Shown in pieces: positions 1 to 12,600 of a stretch of DNA of 64,000 nt; position 1 is the first letter of the stretch, and each line of letters starts with the position of its first letter. A program made the position numbers and the translations under genes. Source of the DNA: Pseudoscleropodium purum (taxonomy: Eukaryota > Streptophyta > Bryopsida > Hypnales > Brachytheciaceae); the NCBI GenBank assembly GCA_963969395.1, contig OZ017801.1, positions 18,295,611-18,359,610 of the forward strand, in the 5' to 3' direction. A model generated the notes under the pieces. The model saw only the letters and a list, made by a program, of their open reading frames with translations. It searched no databases and was not told the DNA's origin.

Positions 1-429
1 TGTCGCATGCTTTTCTATCATTTTCTCTTGTAAATGCATACTGCCTAAAGAAGAAGTTGATGCTACTTTGCAAGACTGCAACTCCAGTTGACAATCGATG
101 TGCTGAAAATTTTTCATTTATATTCGTTTAGCATTAGAATAATTGAACTAGGCGCCATAAACAAGATCTCAGCACTTGTAATGAAGTAGACATGTACAAC
201 AAGGCAAACATTGCTAACGACAAAGATATAGGCCAACATGTAGCAGAAAACAATCACAAAAACATTGACAATCATATGGCTTTGGTTGGAAGTGATGAAG
301 ACAAGGAAATGGAGGACAAAGTCAATGAAGCAAGTAATGAGCATGCATACCATAGTGCAGACGTGAGTGCTCTATAATTTGAAGACAAGTCTACAAAGAG
401 AAGATAAAGACAACAAGCACAAGCTAAGC

Positions 430-947
430 GAGAAAAGGAGAATTAGCGACGTCGCAAAGAAGGACTACCAAGAAATTTTCTACTAGTTGATGAGTTCACA
501 AAGAAACTATATGGAGTAGGGGTTGGAGAATGGAGGAAGGAGTTGATACTTCTCTCAAGGGATCTGGATCCAAGCATCAAAAACATCAATCAGCATCCAC
601 TTGGCACAGTGGCTCACATTGCCAAATGGATTCAACACATATGGAAATATAACTCTCCAATGCATTTTGAATGTGTGAAAGAGGTGCTAGCTTGAGGTGT
701 AGCATTGAGTCAGGTAGACCTTTGGAAAAAAATACAAAATAATAAAAACCAACTAGAGGATGTGTTTGATCAAGCATGGCATACATTGCAGAAGCAGTTA
801 CAGAGTCCAACAAAGGTCAAAAAGATAGAAAGTTGTAGTAGAGTAAATTTTAGCACAATAGGGCCCTCAGGCAAGGTGGGTGTCAAAGAGAGAAGTCTTG
901 AGGAAATGGCTTCATCGGTCATCAAAATCCAAAAAAATAAGTTATGA
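430..947 (+). pseudogene. Decayed coding stretch, probably transposon-derived
   Basis: Reading frames on the + strand give protein-like text, for example a segment reading GVGEWRKELILLSRDLDPSI near 510-580 and WKKIQNNKNQLEDVFDQAWH near 725-785. An in-frame TAG near 692 and frame changes break it. I do not recognise the family. The protein-like composition and the repeat-rich surroundings suggest a remnant of a mobile-element gene. Nothing supports an intact product. The first 430 bases hold only short overlapping frames. Confidence 0.3.
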
Positions 948-999
948 AATGTCGTGAAATAAAGGTTATGGAGGGCGCTGTCGTGCTGCGAAACACTGC

Positions 1000-2820
1000 A
1001 TTATGTAAAAATGCGTATTTATTTAGATTGGATTGGATTTGAATTAGCGGTTAGTTGTTTAGAAATTTAAATGACCAAGTAAAAGGTGGAGTCGTGGTGA
1101 GAACCACGGTTTTGGGGTCAATGCGGGAGCTTGTTAACGATCTTGGGGTGCCTGCATCTTGTCACTATAGCTCAGGGGTAGGGTAGCGGGTCGATTGTAT
1201 TTTCCTGCCTCACTAGCAGTGCCAAGCCGCGGGTTACCCGGACCAGTCGACGAGCCCGACGGGGATCGAAACCCGGACTGGTCGGTTAACCATCGACGAC
1301 TTTAACCAGCCGACCAAGTCCACGACTTGGCGACTGGTTTCGACTATCGAACGGTTTTGTTACCTCCATCGACTTGTCACTTCACCATTTGGCGTTTATT
1401 TTTCATCTAACTAGTTCCGTTACTTATTTTACCCTTATTAGAATTTTACTAAGTATTTGAGTTGATTTGGCCTTGTTACATAGTTGGAAGGTGAAGACTG
1501 TTTCACCTTCTTTCTTAAGTTTTACTTCTAGTTAGAAAAATAAAAACCAAGCCATTTGGCTAAGGTTTGGAGGTCCACCCATGTGAAAGTGGTATGGGCT
1601 GGTCCATGTGGGACTTTGGCATCTAGGAAAAGACTTGGGAAGTTTCCCGAAGTCGGTTTGGTAGTGTGGAGTTGGAGTTTTGGAGGGGAATTGGGAACCG
1701 AATGTTTGGAAGGGGAGATCTCATTGTGTGTGGAGAATTTTGGAATGAAATTTGAAGCTTTTGTGTATCATGTTGTGATGTTTCCAAAAAGTCCTTGCTT
1801 GATTGATTTGAAGTATGCATTTGAGAGTTGTGCTTGTTTGAGTGGAAGAGGGTCTGCTGCCTCCCATTTGAAGGGGCAAAGACTTCGATCGACCAAAGAA
1901 GACGGACAGGTCTCTTGTTTGCTTTGAGATTTTGAGGAAGTGTAGAAGAGTTTGTTAGCTTTCTAAAAAGCTATCATTTGAGTTATTTGGAGCATTTATG
2001 AGTGAGTTGTGAGTGTCGAAGTGAGGAAGGGTCTGCTGCCCTTGATTTTAAGGGCCAAAACTTCGGGAGTCCATGGAGGTTGGACAGAGTGTTAGATTGA
2101 ATTGAAATTTGGAGGGAGAGTAGAAGTTTGTGTTAGCTTTCCAAAAAGCTATCACTCACCTGATTCGGACCTTTGGAGTGACGGTGGTGCATGATCGAAG
2201 TTCAGCCAAAACACTGAAGATTTGAAGATAGAAGAATCGTGTGTTGTGGCTTGTGGCTTGTCATTCCTAGCCGGTTTTGGAGGCTTGTTGTCATTTATTG
2301 TTATTCCTAGCCGGATTTGGAAGCTTGTTGTTTTCAAATTTGCATTGTAAACCTGTTGCGAGCCGTGGTTATCCAATAAGCGCTCCATTTTGTATTTGTG
2401 GCGGCGAAGTGGGGTTAATGGCCCACATGGTCGATCTTATTTGTTGTTCCTACTGGTGAAAGGCGCTTCCTGGTCACCGTGGGTTTGAAGTTTAGGATCC
2501 TTTCCCCCGGACAGCTCAGCTCGTGGTCCGGCTGTCCCGTTTTTCCCGTCCGAAGCCGTGGTTTCTTATCACATTCCCTAATCCCTGACCCATTTAGAGC
2601 CATCACAGGATAGGCCAACGGGGAGCAGTTCCGAGACGGCAAAGAAGATTCAACGACCAAATTCACGAACATTTACGACAGTGTTTCACTGCGACAGCGT
2701 TTTGTTCAAACAGTGTTACGATCATTCCTGCGCCAATTCTAACCGCAGCCAGAATCCCCGTGATTTCCTGAGGCAAATCGCTCTCTACTCGACAGCGCTT
2801 ACAATCAAACAACGACAACG
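1000..2820. mobile_element. GC-rich block resembling an LTR and leader of a retrotransposon
   Basis: This block is clearly richer in G+C than its surroundings, especially 1,130-1,350 and 2,150-2,820. It contains a tandem duplication (1,848-2,185), a short direct repeat of TTCCTAGCCGG near 2,263 and 2,304, and no credible gene. Long non-coding, internally repetitive GC-rich stretches of this kind are typical of plant LTR-retrotransposon LTRs and leaders. I could not identify a TG...CA pair, a second LTR, a primer-binding site or a gag/pol frame. A solo or truncated LTR is inferred, not shown. The 116-codon frame at 2,824-3,174 that follows is unrecognised. Confidence 0.35.
1848..2185. repeat. 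Diverged tandem duplication, period about 180 bases
   Basis: GGGTCTGCTGCC occurs near 1,849 and again near 2,029. In both places it is followed by a GGGGCAAAGACTTCG-like stretch, a GGACAG motif, and GTTAGCTTTC(T/C)AAAAAGCTATCA about 110-120 bases further on. The two units are therefore diverged copies of one sequence. This lies inside the LTR-like block. Confidence 0.7.
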
Positions 2821-3174
2821 TGTATGCCATGCATGGAAGTGCACCTCAACTATAAATTGCAAAAGAATTTAGTTGTACAAAAGGGTCCAATTATATTTTT
2901 AGAAATCAGAAGACTCCGAAAGGTAGACAATAGGAGCATGAGGAGGATGCTACCAATGAAAGGAATGGACATGCACTCACTAATCACTAATGGAGAAAAT
3001 TCTGACATCGTCATTGAAGGAGGTGTCCTAGCTCTATCTAAGGAGCAAATTTCACAGCATCCTCTTGTATTGAAAATGATGCAATGCTTGGAAGCATTGG
3101 AAGGACAACAAAGTGTATCTGCCATCAATGAAAGAAATGTTTTCTCTAGTAATGTTAGAGGTTTCCAAAAATAG

Positions 3175-4381
3175 CATGTTTCACTTTGAGAAGAGGTACA
3201 ATAGTAATTAAAATTCGTTAGATATTGTCATTGTAAGAAGCATGCATCCTATACATGGTCACCGAAAGACCTTCATGGTTTTTGTTTTTTTAATTGTTGG
3301 ATGTAAAACTATAGAATTCCATATGATTGTATGTGTGCATTTGCACAGGCACATAAAGACTATAAAGTTCATGAAGAATTGGAATCCCCTCGTATACTAG
3401 ACTAGAAGAAGAAAAGACAAAGACAAGGGTGTGGTTTGAAACTACTTGGTAGTTGTGAGTGCAAGCAATGGAGTATAGGAATGAATGGATAACATAAAGC
3501 GTGGACGTCGTGTCCAAGGGAAACTGAAGGTTGCAAATGAAGAGGTCTATCCGTTGTGGTACATGTTTCATGAGGAGGTTTAATGTGAGACTATGAGTTA
3601 CGAGGAACTAAAAGAACGAATGCAACTTCAACAATGTGAGTAAGAATTGTAGAGTCATGTGATAGTAATAATATATAGTACATGATTGAAACATCTTGAC
3701 TTGCTTTCTAGAGTGGGCAATAGATAGTTCCCCAGGGTTTGGGATTTACAATACGTTAAATAAGAGTGAAAGCAAAGATAGGACATAGAATCTAGAGTCA
3801 TATGTCAATGAAGATATGCTATAGTGAATGCTATAACATTGTATGACCATACGCATGTATTTTTGAATTGCAATAAACTATGTGTGGAATTCCATATTGT
3901 TCATGTTTAAGTCTTCATATATTCCAACCATGCCAAATGATAGGTAGGATATGACAAGGGAATACAAAGCACAGTGAAGGCTAGCAATGTCACTACCATA
4001 AGCTTGCACGCATCTAAACTAACTCATCTTTAGGTTTGCATGAAGAAATGGCAACAATGAATGCCGGAAATTGAACTTCAGTCTCAACTAGATTGATGTA
4101 TTTGAATTTTTGGAAGAATGCAAGTAGAAATTGCTTATGGGCTTCAAGAATCCAAGGAGACAAAGCCATACACATTTTCTAATTGACAAGCAATTGACAA
4201 AATATTGTCAACATTTTGTCAACTGCAATGCAAAGCCATTAACTTTTATTTATACAAACTGATAGGAAGTTGATAGATCTCTGTCAACTATTCGTCCAAA
4301 TCAGCCCCTCCAAATTGACAAAAGAGTTGACATAAATGTATCAAATTTTTGTCAATTAAACCATAGTTTTCTTATAGTGTT
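3175..4381. other. Non-coding AT-rich DNA with one possible transposon end
   Basis: No gene is supported here. From about 4,175 to 4,379 the sequence is full of TTGACAA and TTGTCAA motifs. It ends in a stretch whose reverse complement starts CACTATAAGAAAAC, which resembles the terminal repeat of CACTA-class DNA transposons. No convincing partner end was found on the left, so this may be a truncated miniature element. Confidence 0.35.
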
Positions 4382-4965
4382 GATTCAAAGGTTTGATTTA
4401 GGGTGCTATTTTGGAAGCCAAAGATTGCTTCGTTGTTGAGAATTGTGAGGCTGTTTTAGAAGCCAAAGATTGCTTGGTTGTTGAGAATTGTGAGGTTGTT
4501 TTGGAAGTTGAAGATTGCCTAGTTATTGAGAATTGCGAACTTTCTACAAATGTATTGGCCATGTAATTGTGACATACTCAATTTGGACGATGATCTAAAA
4601 GACCTTGTAGGTTTGGGTTAGTTTTGTTGTAGTTTACTTGCAATCCTGGAATGCTCTGCTTGTTGTGGCCCATTTTTCTTGGAGCAAAGGAGGTTAGTTG
4701 CAAATAGTTTTTGAAATACGTATAGCTAAAGTTAAATTAACAAGAGATACTACTAGTGCTTGAGAAGATGCCAATTGAGAACGAGCATCTTTGTTTTCGG
4801 CTTCTTCCATTTCTTGTCTTTTTCTTCTACCTCTCTGGAGTTCAGATGGTTTAGTATTGCAGAGCACATTCACTAGCTTCTTTTTTATTTTGAATTTCAT
4901 ATTGGTAAACAAGGAATATGGAGTTGTAGTAGAAGATAAATATTTAGAGTTTGGAGTTAATTGCC
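4382..4965 (+). repeat. Diverged copy of the block upstream of LTO1
   Basis: This stretch aligns by eye along its length with 16,571-17,060. Shared strings include CTGCTTGTTGTGGCCCATTT, CCTCTCTGGAGTTCAGATGG and ATATGGAGTTGTAGTAG. Unlike the 16.6 kb copy it contains three 45-base tandem units starting at 4,411, 4,456 and 4,501. These units keep an open frame ending at a TAA near 4,563, giving a 15-residue repeat of the type LEAKDC(F/L)VVENCE. It may be a segmental duplication or a mobile element present at both sites. Confidence 0.75.
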
Positions 4966-4998
4966 TATCTAATTAATCCATGATTGAAATGTGCAGTA

Positions 4999-6692
4999 AT
5001 AATGGGAAAAGGCAAGAAAAGAAAAGTTCCTAAAAAGTCCTCTCCAAGTCCAACATAAGAAGACATACTTGTAAATGCATCATTGGAGTTAGTAGTAGTG
5101 TCCCTTGCAAAGGCTCATAAGATGCTAAAGAGGAATTTGCGGCAACGCTTGGAGAGGCCCAAAAGACACTGAAAGAGGAACTTGAGGTTGAAATTGTTGG
5201 TTTAAAGAAATCAATGAAGGCCCAAAAGATGTTGAAAGAGGAACTCAGGGTTGAGATTACTAGTTTAAAGAAATCAATGAAGGTAACATTTGCTATAATA
5301 TGTTTTCTTAAAAAGCTTGAAATGTTTTTGTAGTGGATTTCATCCATGAACACTATCTAAAAAGCTATGTTTTGGAATGCAAGAAGCTTAGGCTGATGAA
5401 AAAGAAATATATCAAAGGGCATGGATTGGCATTGACAAATGAATTCTTTGGATTCATCAACCAAATTCACAAAAGCGGTGGATTCTCGAAGCAATTTGAC
5501 AAGGTATTTACCATTGGAAAGTTTGACAAATTGCTTGGAGTTCCAGTGTTAGGCATCAACTGCTCTATGTTTGTCAATCAATAGACTGATGCCAACATCA
5601 CATTGCCCACTGATGTTTGTCAAATCTTTAGTAAGCTATGTCATGAAAGAAACAGTAAGCACCTTATTTGTAATGCATATTTATTGTAGTCATTGTGGGA
5701 ATAGCAATGTTGTTTGGCTTGGACATGTACACAAATCTCATGCTCAAATTGGGGTTTTTTTCCAAGACAAGTACATCATGAAGGCCCCAAGAATTGCCTC
5801 AAGGATATCTTGAAGTTCAAGAAGAAGCATGAAGACTTGTTACACAAGTGTTCTCAACAAGTTCAATATTGCATCAGTGAGATTGCACACATTGCCTAAG
5901 TTTTCATTGGGCCATATTGACTGAGAAGATTGGCATACCAACTCATTGCTCAATTTTTGGTCCATAAGGGCGCTTTTTGGAAGAGTATGGTAGGTTAAAT
6001 TTGAAAATTTCATTTTATGTTTGAATTGCACTTGATATTGTTTATTGTTTACTTGGTGTGGGGAATATATATTAAGAGTTAAGGTTTTCTCATCTTGAGT
6101 TTAATGGCATTGTGTAGTTGGGATAAAACTTGATAAGACCCTACACAACCACCGCACCTTCATTGACCAATTCAAGCCAAACTATATGAAGTGATGTGAC
6201 TTCAAATCCAAGATCCTGCATCTGTTCAAATCTTCTACATGGAATGGTCTGGCATGGATTGGATTTTCAAAAGACAAAAGTATAGATTTTATAGGTATCC
6301 AAGCAACTTTCCAGATCAATGTTCACTCAAATATATTTCCTTTGAAAGTATGCTACCCCTTGGAATACTTTGTGTTAAAGCATCAAGTAGCCTAGTATTC
6401 TCGTAGTATTCAGAATAGTACCAATAGATTTAAACATTTATTGTAGGTTACATACATTTACATGGGTACTCTTGTTGCCCATTTCACTGAATCTCGAATG
6501 GGAGAATTTTTGCAGCAACATCTGGAGCTCATTGTTGCACTTATTGGAGCGAATTCTTCTTGGAATCTAGATTGTGCTCACTTTTATAGCGAATTTTGTA
6601 TCTTAATACACATGATCAACTATGGTATGGTGAATTTTCTTATCGCGCCTCAATTGCCACAATTGTTTGGTAGGAACAATGCTTTTGTGTGA
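4999..6692 (+). pseudogene. Broken multi-exon gene with coiled-coil start, unknown function
   Basis: From 5,002 a frame opens with a very basic stretch (GKGKKRKVPKK). It runs, with a stop and a frameshift, into a heptad-like region made of two related units (KTLKEELEVEIVGLKKSMK and QKMLKEELRVEITSLKKSMK) that ends at a plausible GT donor near 5,282. A second block at 5,333-5,584 encodes DFIHEHYLKSYVLECKKL and further protein-like sequence up to a stop. Another at 5,680-5,900 includes CSHCGNSNVVWLGH, which resembles a zinc ribbon. A fourth, near 6,120-6,360, is also protein-like, as is the frame at 6,462-6,692. Stops and frame changes separate the blocks. I recognise no family. The context suggests a transposon-borne or captured gene. 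Confidence 0.35.
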
Positions 6693-6699
6693 TTGTGAA

Positions 6700-9600
6700 A
6701 TTGCTAGCTCTATTTTTTTGATGAAAGCTAATTGGAGGCATTTTTTTGTGTGGTGTTTGATTGACATGCACACTGCTTGTGAGTTTAAGGAGGTTTGAAT
6801 TCTAGTCAAGATATGGGAAGAGCATCTTATCGTGAATAACAAACAAACAATAATAGGTTGAATAACTGTGTTTGTAACCATATTACTGCTCTAAACAACT
6901 ATTGTCCATAATTAAAGTCTTGAGAATTCAAAAAGAATTACATTTTCTTGAAAATATGCCTTAATCCATATCATTCTATAGTCAAACAGTCATATCAAAA
7001 CAATTTGGTCATTGTCATTGTGAATGAAATGTAAGATAATAACACCTAAATCTCAACTTGCATGAACATTGGTTTCCTAACTTAGAAAGCTCTTTAAAAG
7101 GATTTAGTGTTGAAAAAAAAATTTTAGAGACTTGTCTTTAGAAGACTTCAAACCTAATTTATCCCTCAAGCTTTCATGACCTACCCCTATGCACTATTTC
7201 CAAAATAGTTTTTGTAGGAAGAAAATTGGAATATTGAAAAAGGATTTTAAAACTCTAGTCAAGTAGTAAGGTTTGGCAAAAATGCATTCAAATGTTACAA
7301 ATGTTGTAAAAAATTCCCTAATGGATTATATATTTGTTTATTGTTGAAGGTGTTTATGGATTTATGTGTTGTTATTTGACATTGCATTTTCTATTCAAAG
7401 AAAGTTCATTCTAGCCATAGCCTTATAAAATCATAAAAAAAAAATCTTATATTTTCATTTCTTTTCCGAGCTCTTTAAAGTTTAAACTCTTTTGAAGAAA
7501 TTGTTGAAAAGTTTTCAAAGGAATTATCCCTCAAGCAATCATCTTGTCCATATTGTCCTACAATAATCCAAAGGTCTTTGAAAACCTTTCACTATGCTTT
7601 CAAAGCCATATAGAAAGTAAATAATCAAACAAATTCACATGCAGGTACTTCACTACTTTTTATAGTTGTTTAAGGTTTTGGATACCACCTTTTGGAAAAC
7701 TTCCTTGGAAATTGTCCACTTTGGAGAAACTTCCCAGCTTGAAAGTACATTGCTTTATATTTTGTGGAGTTGGTCTTTGAAAGCTATAAATACTATAGTA
7801 GCTAGGCACCACCTCTTCTTCCTTCACACTTAGTTGCCTCTATAGTTGTTAGAAGGTCTCTCAAGTTGCTTTTTGTAGCTATTAACCTATGAGCAACCCA
7901 ACGCCTCAAGTATAGCCTTCCTAACTTCAAAGATTCTTTGATTGACTATTATGATCTTTTTGATAGGACAATCAAAGTACATGTCCCTTTCCTTCTAGCT
8001 CCAAACCTATCTTTGCAAGACAATCACTTTATGTGAATCTTTTTTCAAGTGATAGTCTCATTGAAATGAATTGAGATGGATCTAGATTTTTAAAAACATG
8101 CGTTGGGCACTTAGAGGTTAACAACTTTGTGTACTTCGCATGTATTTCATAATTTCCTTTACTACTTCTCTATTTAGGCATGCCACAACAAGTAGTAGTC
8201 ACAATGATGACGACAAGATAGTGCCTTATGACCTTGCACATCTTACAAGTTGTAGATGATTTGTTTCTTGCTATGCTTTTGCTTTTCTTTATACATGATA
8301 AAAAAATATTTGGTCCAAATACAAGCTAGGCATTATTTAAAGTTCCACTTTTTTTAGTATAGTTGATATATATTGGATGAAAGAATGGTATATGGATTTT
8401 TTTACTTGATCACATATGAGTATCATCTTATAGAAAGCATGATTTTAAAGCATTGTTCATTTCTTGGTAGAATGATTTGTAGGAGGTTGTCCATGCTTTT
8501 TCTTCTAGCCTTGCTTGTAGTAAGTGCTTCTCAAATGTTGCATTTGGAAAAGTTCTAGGTAAGACTTCAAAGGTCATCAAATTGCAAGAGGAGTCCAACA
8601 TAGGGACATGCATCCATCTACATCATGATTTTGGCAAATAGGATCATAGTGATTTGTTGTCAGGTTTAAAGTTTGGATGTTGGGCTTGATATTTGGTGGT
8701 TATAAGTCACCAATAGCAAAAAGGATATTTGGGTAGCTTGATTTCAATTGGAATATGCTCTTTTTTGGTGTGCCCATGCTCCAAATCGTTAGATACCAAA
8801 TTGCATTCATATTTTGATAGAATGAATGAGAAGAACTTGATGAGGTAGAAGACTCACCATCTACCTTGGCTACTCTAGATAGTCATGTGAACATTCATAT
8901 ATGAAATAAATAAAATAACAAAGACCCTAAATTTTCATTATTTAGTAGATTTATGTTATACTATTTTGTTGTGAGCATTGTCTTGTTTTAAGCATTGACT
9001 TGTTTTTTTCTACCTCTTTTCCATTCAAATCATCAAGGAAAAATCTTTATTTTATTGCACCTAATATCTATGTGCTAGCTTCTTTAAATCACTTTTTTTA
9101 TATAGAATTTTTGTAGAACTTCACTACTCTAGAATATGTATTTTAAGTAGTAACTAAATATATTTATATTTTAAATATTATTTTAAATTATTGTTGGTAA
9201 TTAAGCCCTCTAGCATTTTTTTTAAGGAGTGCTAACCTATGAGTATAGAATTTGTGAGCCCATGAGCCTAAAAGTCTATTATAGACACCTTCTATGATTA
9301 TATTTGATGTCTATGTTATAGGTGCCTATGTTATAAATTCTTTCTATGTTATAGTATACCTATGATATACACATATATGTTATAAACACCTTCAAATGGT
9401 TGTAAATACATACCTACAACTAAGTTCAAAGCTTGTAGGCTCATATCTTTGCATTCACGCACTAGCATTATTGGCACAGTTTTGTGTCAATTCACATATT
9501 TTGATGGTTGTTAAAAAATTTTGTATGACCTTATTTTTTTTAAATACTTGAAATTTTTTTAACATTTTGTTGGTGTTGAATAGAACAAATTATTTGAAAA

Positions 9601-12600
9601 ACTTTTAGCACCTTCTACAACAAGTTGCTATTTTTTCTAGTTGTTGAAAAGCCTTATAGTACTTCAATGTGAGACTTCACTTTTGTTGTGTACTTGTGTT
9701 TGCCTAATTTCATCATTCTAATAGGATGATTATAAGAACACCTACTAGTTTTTTGTATTTTTAAAGTATCAAAGCTTTTTCTGTTCTTTAAAATTAGAAA
9801 AATAATTTTAAAACAAACAAATCAATATAACCAATATATACTAACACCTTAAAGATGCTTGTACCCTTACAAGATAAAGCCTAGAAAAATTCTCTAAGAA
9901 GATGAACAAAAAATGTGCAAAATCTCAAGAAAGTAGGCAATTTTAACATTTTAATTTGTGAAAAATAGGAAAAATAATTTACACATCAAATTAAAAAGAA
10001 AATTCATTTGTAACAACTCTATGGAGATGTCCATTCACAAAAAGAACTATCAAAATAATATTTTTGCATATTATAAAATGCAAGCAGAAAGAAACTCACT
10101 TTGTAGACTCCTATACAATATAGAATTCACTATTTTAGAAATATCTTTGAATAGAAACTACTAGTCTAGTAGAATACTACTTTCTCCACATTTTTGCTCT
10201 AAATTTGTTTTTTTAGACTCTAAATAGTATTTCCACCTCCAAATTGGCAAGTGTGACATTCAATCAAGAGTTACTATAAAGTACTACACAAGCTCATAAT
10301 TTAATTAGAATTAGGAAAAATAAATACAATTTAAGTGCAATTGAAAGTTAGGAATTATTAATATAAAGAATTATTAAATAACTACAAATTAATGAGTTTC
10401 TTGATTGATAGAAAAGGGAATTTTGGGCCAATGGTGCAAAATTTAGGAAATACAATTGTGTCAACATGATGAGAAAATTAGAAGGTTTAAATGAAAAAGA
10501 CTTTAAATAAGATTTGGAAAGTTAAGCAAATTAGGCTAATGGTTAATAGGGGAGGAATTGGAAACAAAATATAATGAATAGGGAATTAGATGAAAAATAA
10601 ACCAGAAATCAATAATGCAAATTATACAAAAAAAAAACTCACTTAATTAGTAGAATTAGAACAAATACTAGGACATTAATATAGTGGTAGACACACTAAA
10701 GTAAGGGGAAAATCATGAAGTAGTACAATTATACTAAATTAAACTAGAAATGATAATTAGAACATTAATGAGATTTTCAATTAATAAATTAGGATTTGGA
10801 GCCATCTTACTTTCATCTCTTTTTATTTATTCTATATGTGTGTGTTTTTGGCTCTTGGAATTTTTGATGGAGAAGAATCTTTTTAGTTTAGACAAGTTAT
10901 GGAGATTGGATTAGAATTATGAGTTAAATAATTCGTCAAAGAGATTTCCACCTCCTTATAAAAGGAAATTAAGAGAAATAAGTGGAGCCCTTGTACAATT
11001 TTTCTTTAAGTGAGATGATATTGGCTACCAAGTGTATCCAAGATTTCCAACTTTGGTGGACAATATTTGAATAGACATGATGGTGATGGGGTTGAATTTA
11101 AGAAAGGTAATAGATCTTGTAGTTAGGTTTCCCAAAAACCTAGGTGTACCAATAGACAAGCAATAACAAAGATATGGTGGTCATTTTTCTACAAGGAGGT
11201 CAACTTGATTGTGAGTGAATATGTTGTATGACTTTAAAAAAAAGTTATTTTTGATAAATTGAAGGCTTAGGACAGATTGTCCATGAGCCTTAAGTGCTTA
11301 TATATTCTATAATAAATCAAAATCTTAAATTAGGTGATGTTTGGGATGTAGGTAAATTCACTTGTTTGATGCATTGCTAGTGAGAGTAGATAGGTTGTAA
11401 TTTGACTTACATAGTCTTTAGGACAATTTTTCAATTTGGTACATTGTGGCATTGGTAGGAAGTCCATTGCTTCGAGGGTCTAGGTCATCACACTTCCATT
11501 GGACTCTTCTATGGGAGGTTGGCCATCGCAACCAAAAACCTTCATAGCTACTTTAGATGATAAAATATTTTTGATAAATGAAAAAATTAACTATGGCCAA
11601 AAATTAAAAAAACATAGATATTCTCCAAGTATATACTTATATAAGAAAAATAAAAAGCCCTAATATTAATAAAATACAAAAGATTTTCAAGAAGATTCTA
11701 ACAATGGATGAGTGCAAGAAATAATAGTATTGATTTTTTCTATGTATGTATACGTTTAGGGGATTTAAAAATATATAATATCCTAAAAATTAGTGAAGTC
11801 AAAAATTCTAAAAATTAATGAATGCAGAAATACTAGTACCATTTTGTGTAATACATTGCATAGTGATTTTTTTTTTGGCCATAACTTTTGTGCAATGGCT
11901 CCAAAAGATTCAAGATTTATAGATAAGGTATTGTAGAACACAGTGCAAATCTTTGTACAATCATCATTCCATCTACTAATTCCATCTCACATATGCATTT
12001 AAGATAGTATTGGACTACAAAGAGAACAAAAACTTTTGAAAAAAATAATAATTTAATTAAATAGAAAAATTAAATAGAATATTAATATAGATATTGTACT
12101 CTTAAAACATTCAACCTCAATTGAAAAAATTTCTCTAAAAGTTATGAACAAAACAAGTTCAAAGAAAAATCTTGAAAATTGATATTTTGATATTAAAACT
12201 GTTAGAATAGTGAATAAAATTCCAAAAATATATTTTTAAATTAACCATTACTATTGACTTGAAATAGATGAGATTCCACAAAAGCAAGCACAAGAAATAA
12301 TGAATGAGTTTGTAAATAATTAGAAATTTGTTCACCAAAGAGCCTTACTTACACCTATATAGAGCAAGAATAATTAGAATATCTATATGTTTAGACTACC
12401 TTTGAATTCTAGACATGGATCTATTGTATGAATGTACTTTCAAAAGGTCACCTTTTCTTTTAATTTGAGTTAATAACTATCAAAAAATCACGTCCATTCA
12501 AAGTCATGAATGTCCACTCTAAAATTTGAATGTTGTCATCAAACTAGGAAAACCTCTTTAGTTGATTTGGATGATCATTGTGGATGCATTTTTTGGTTGG

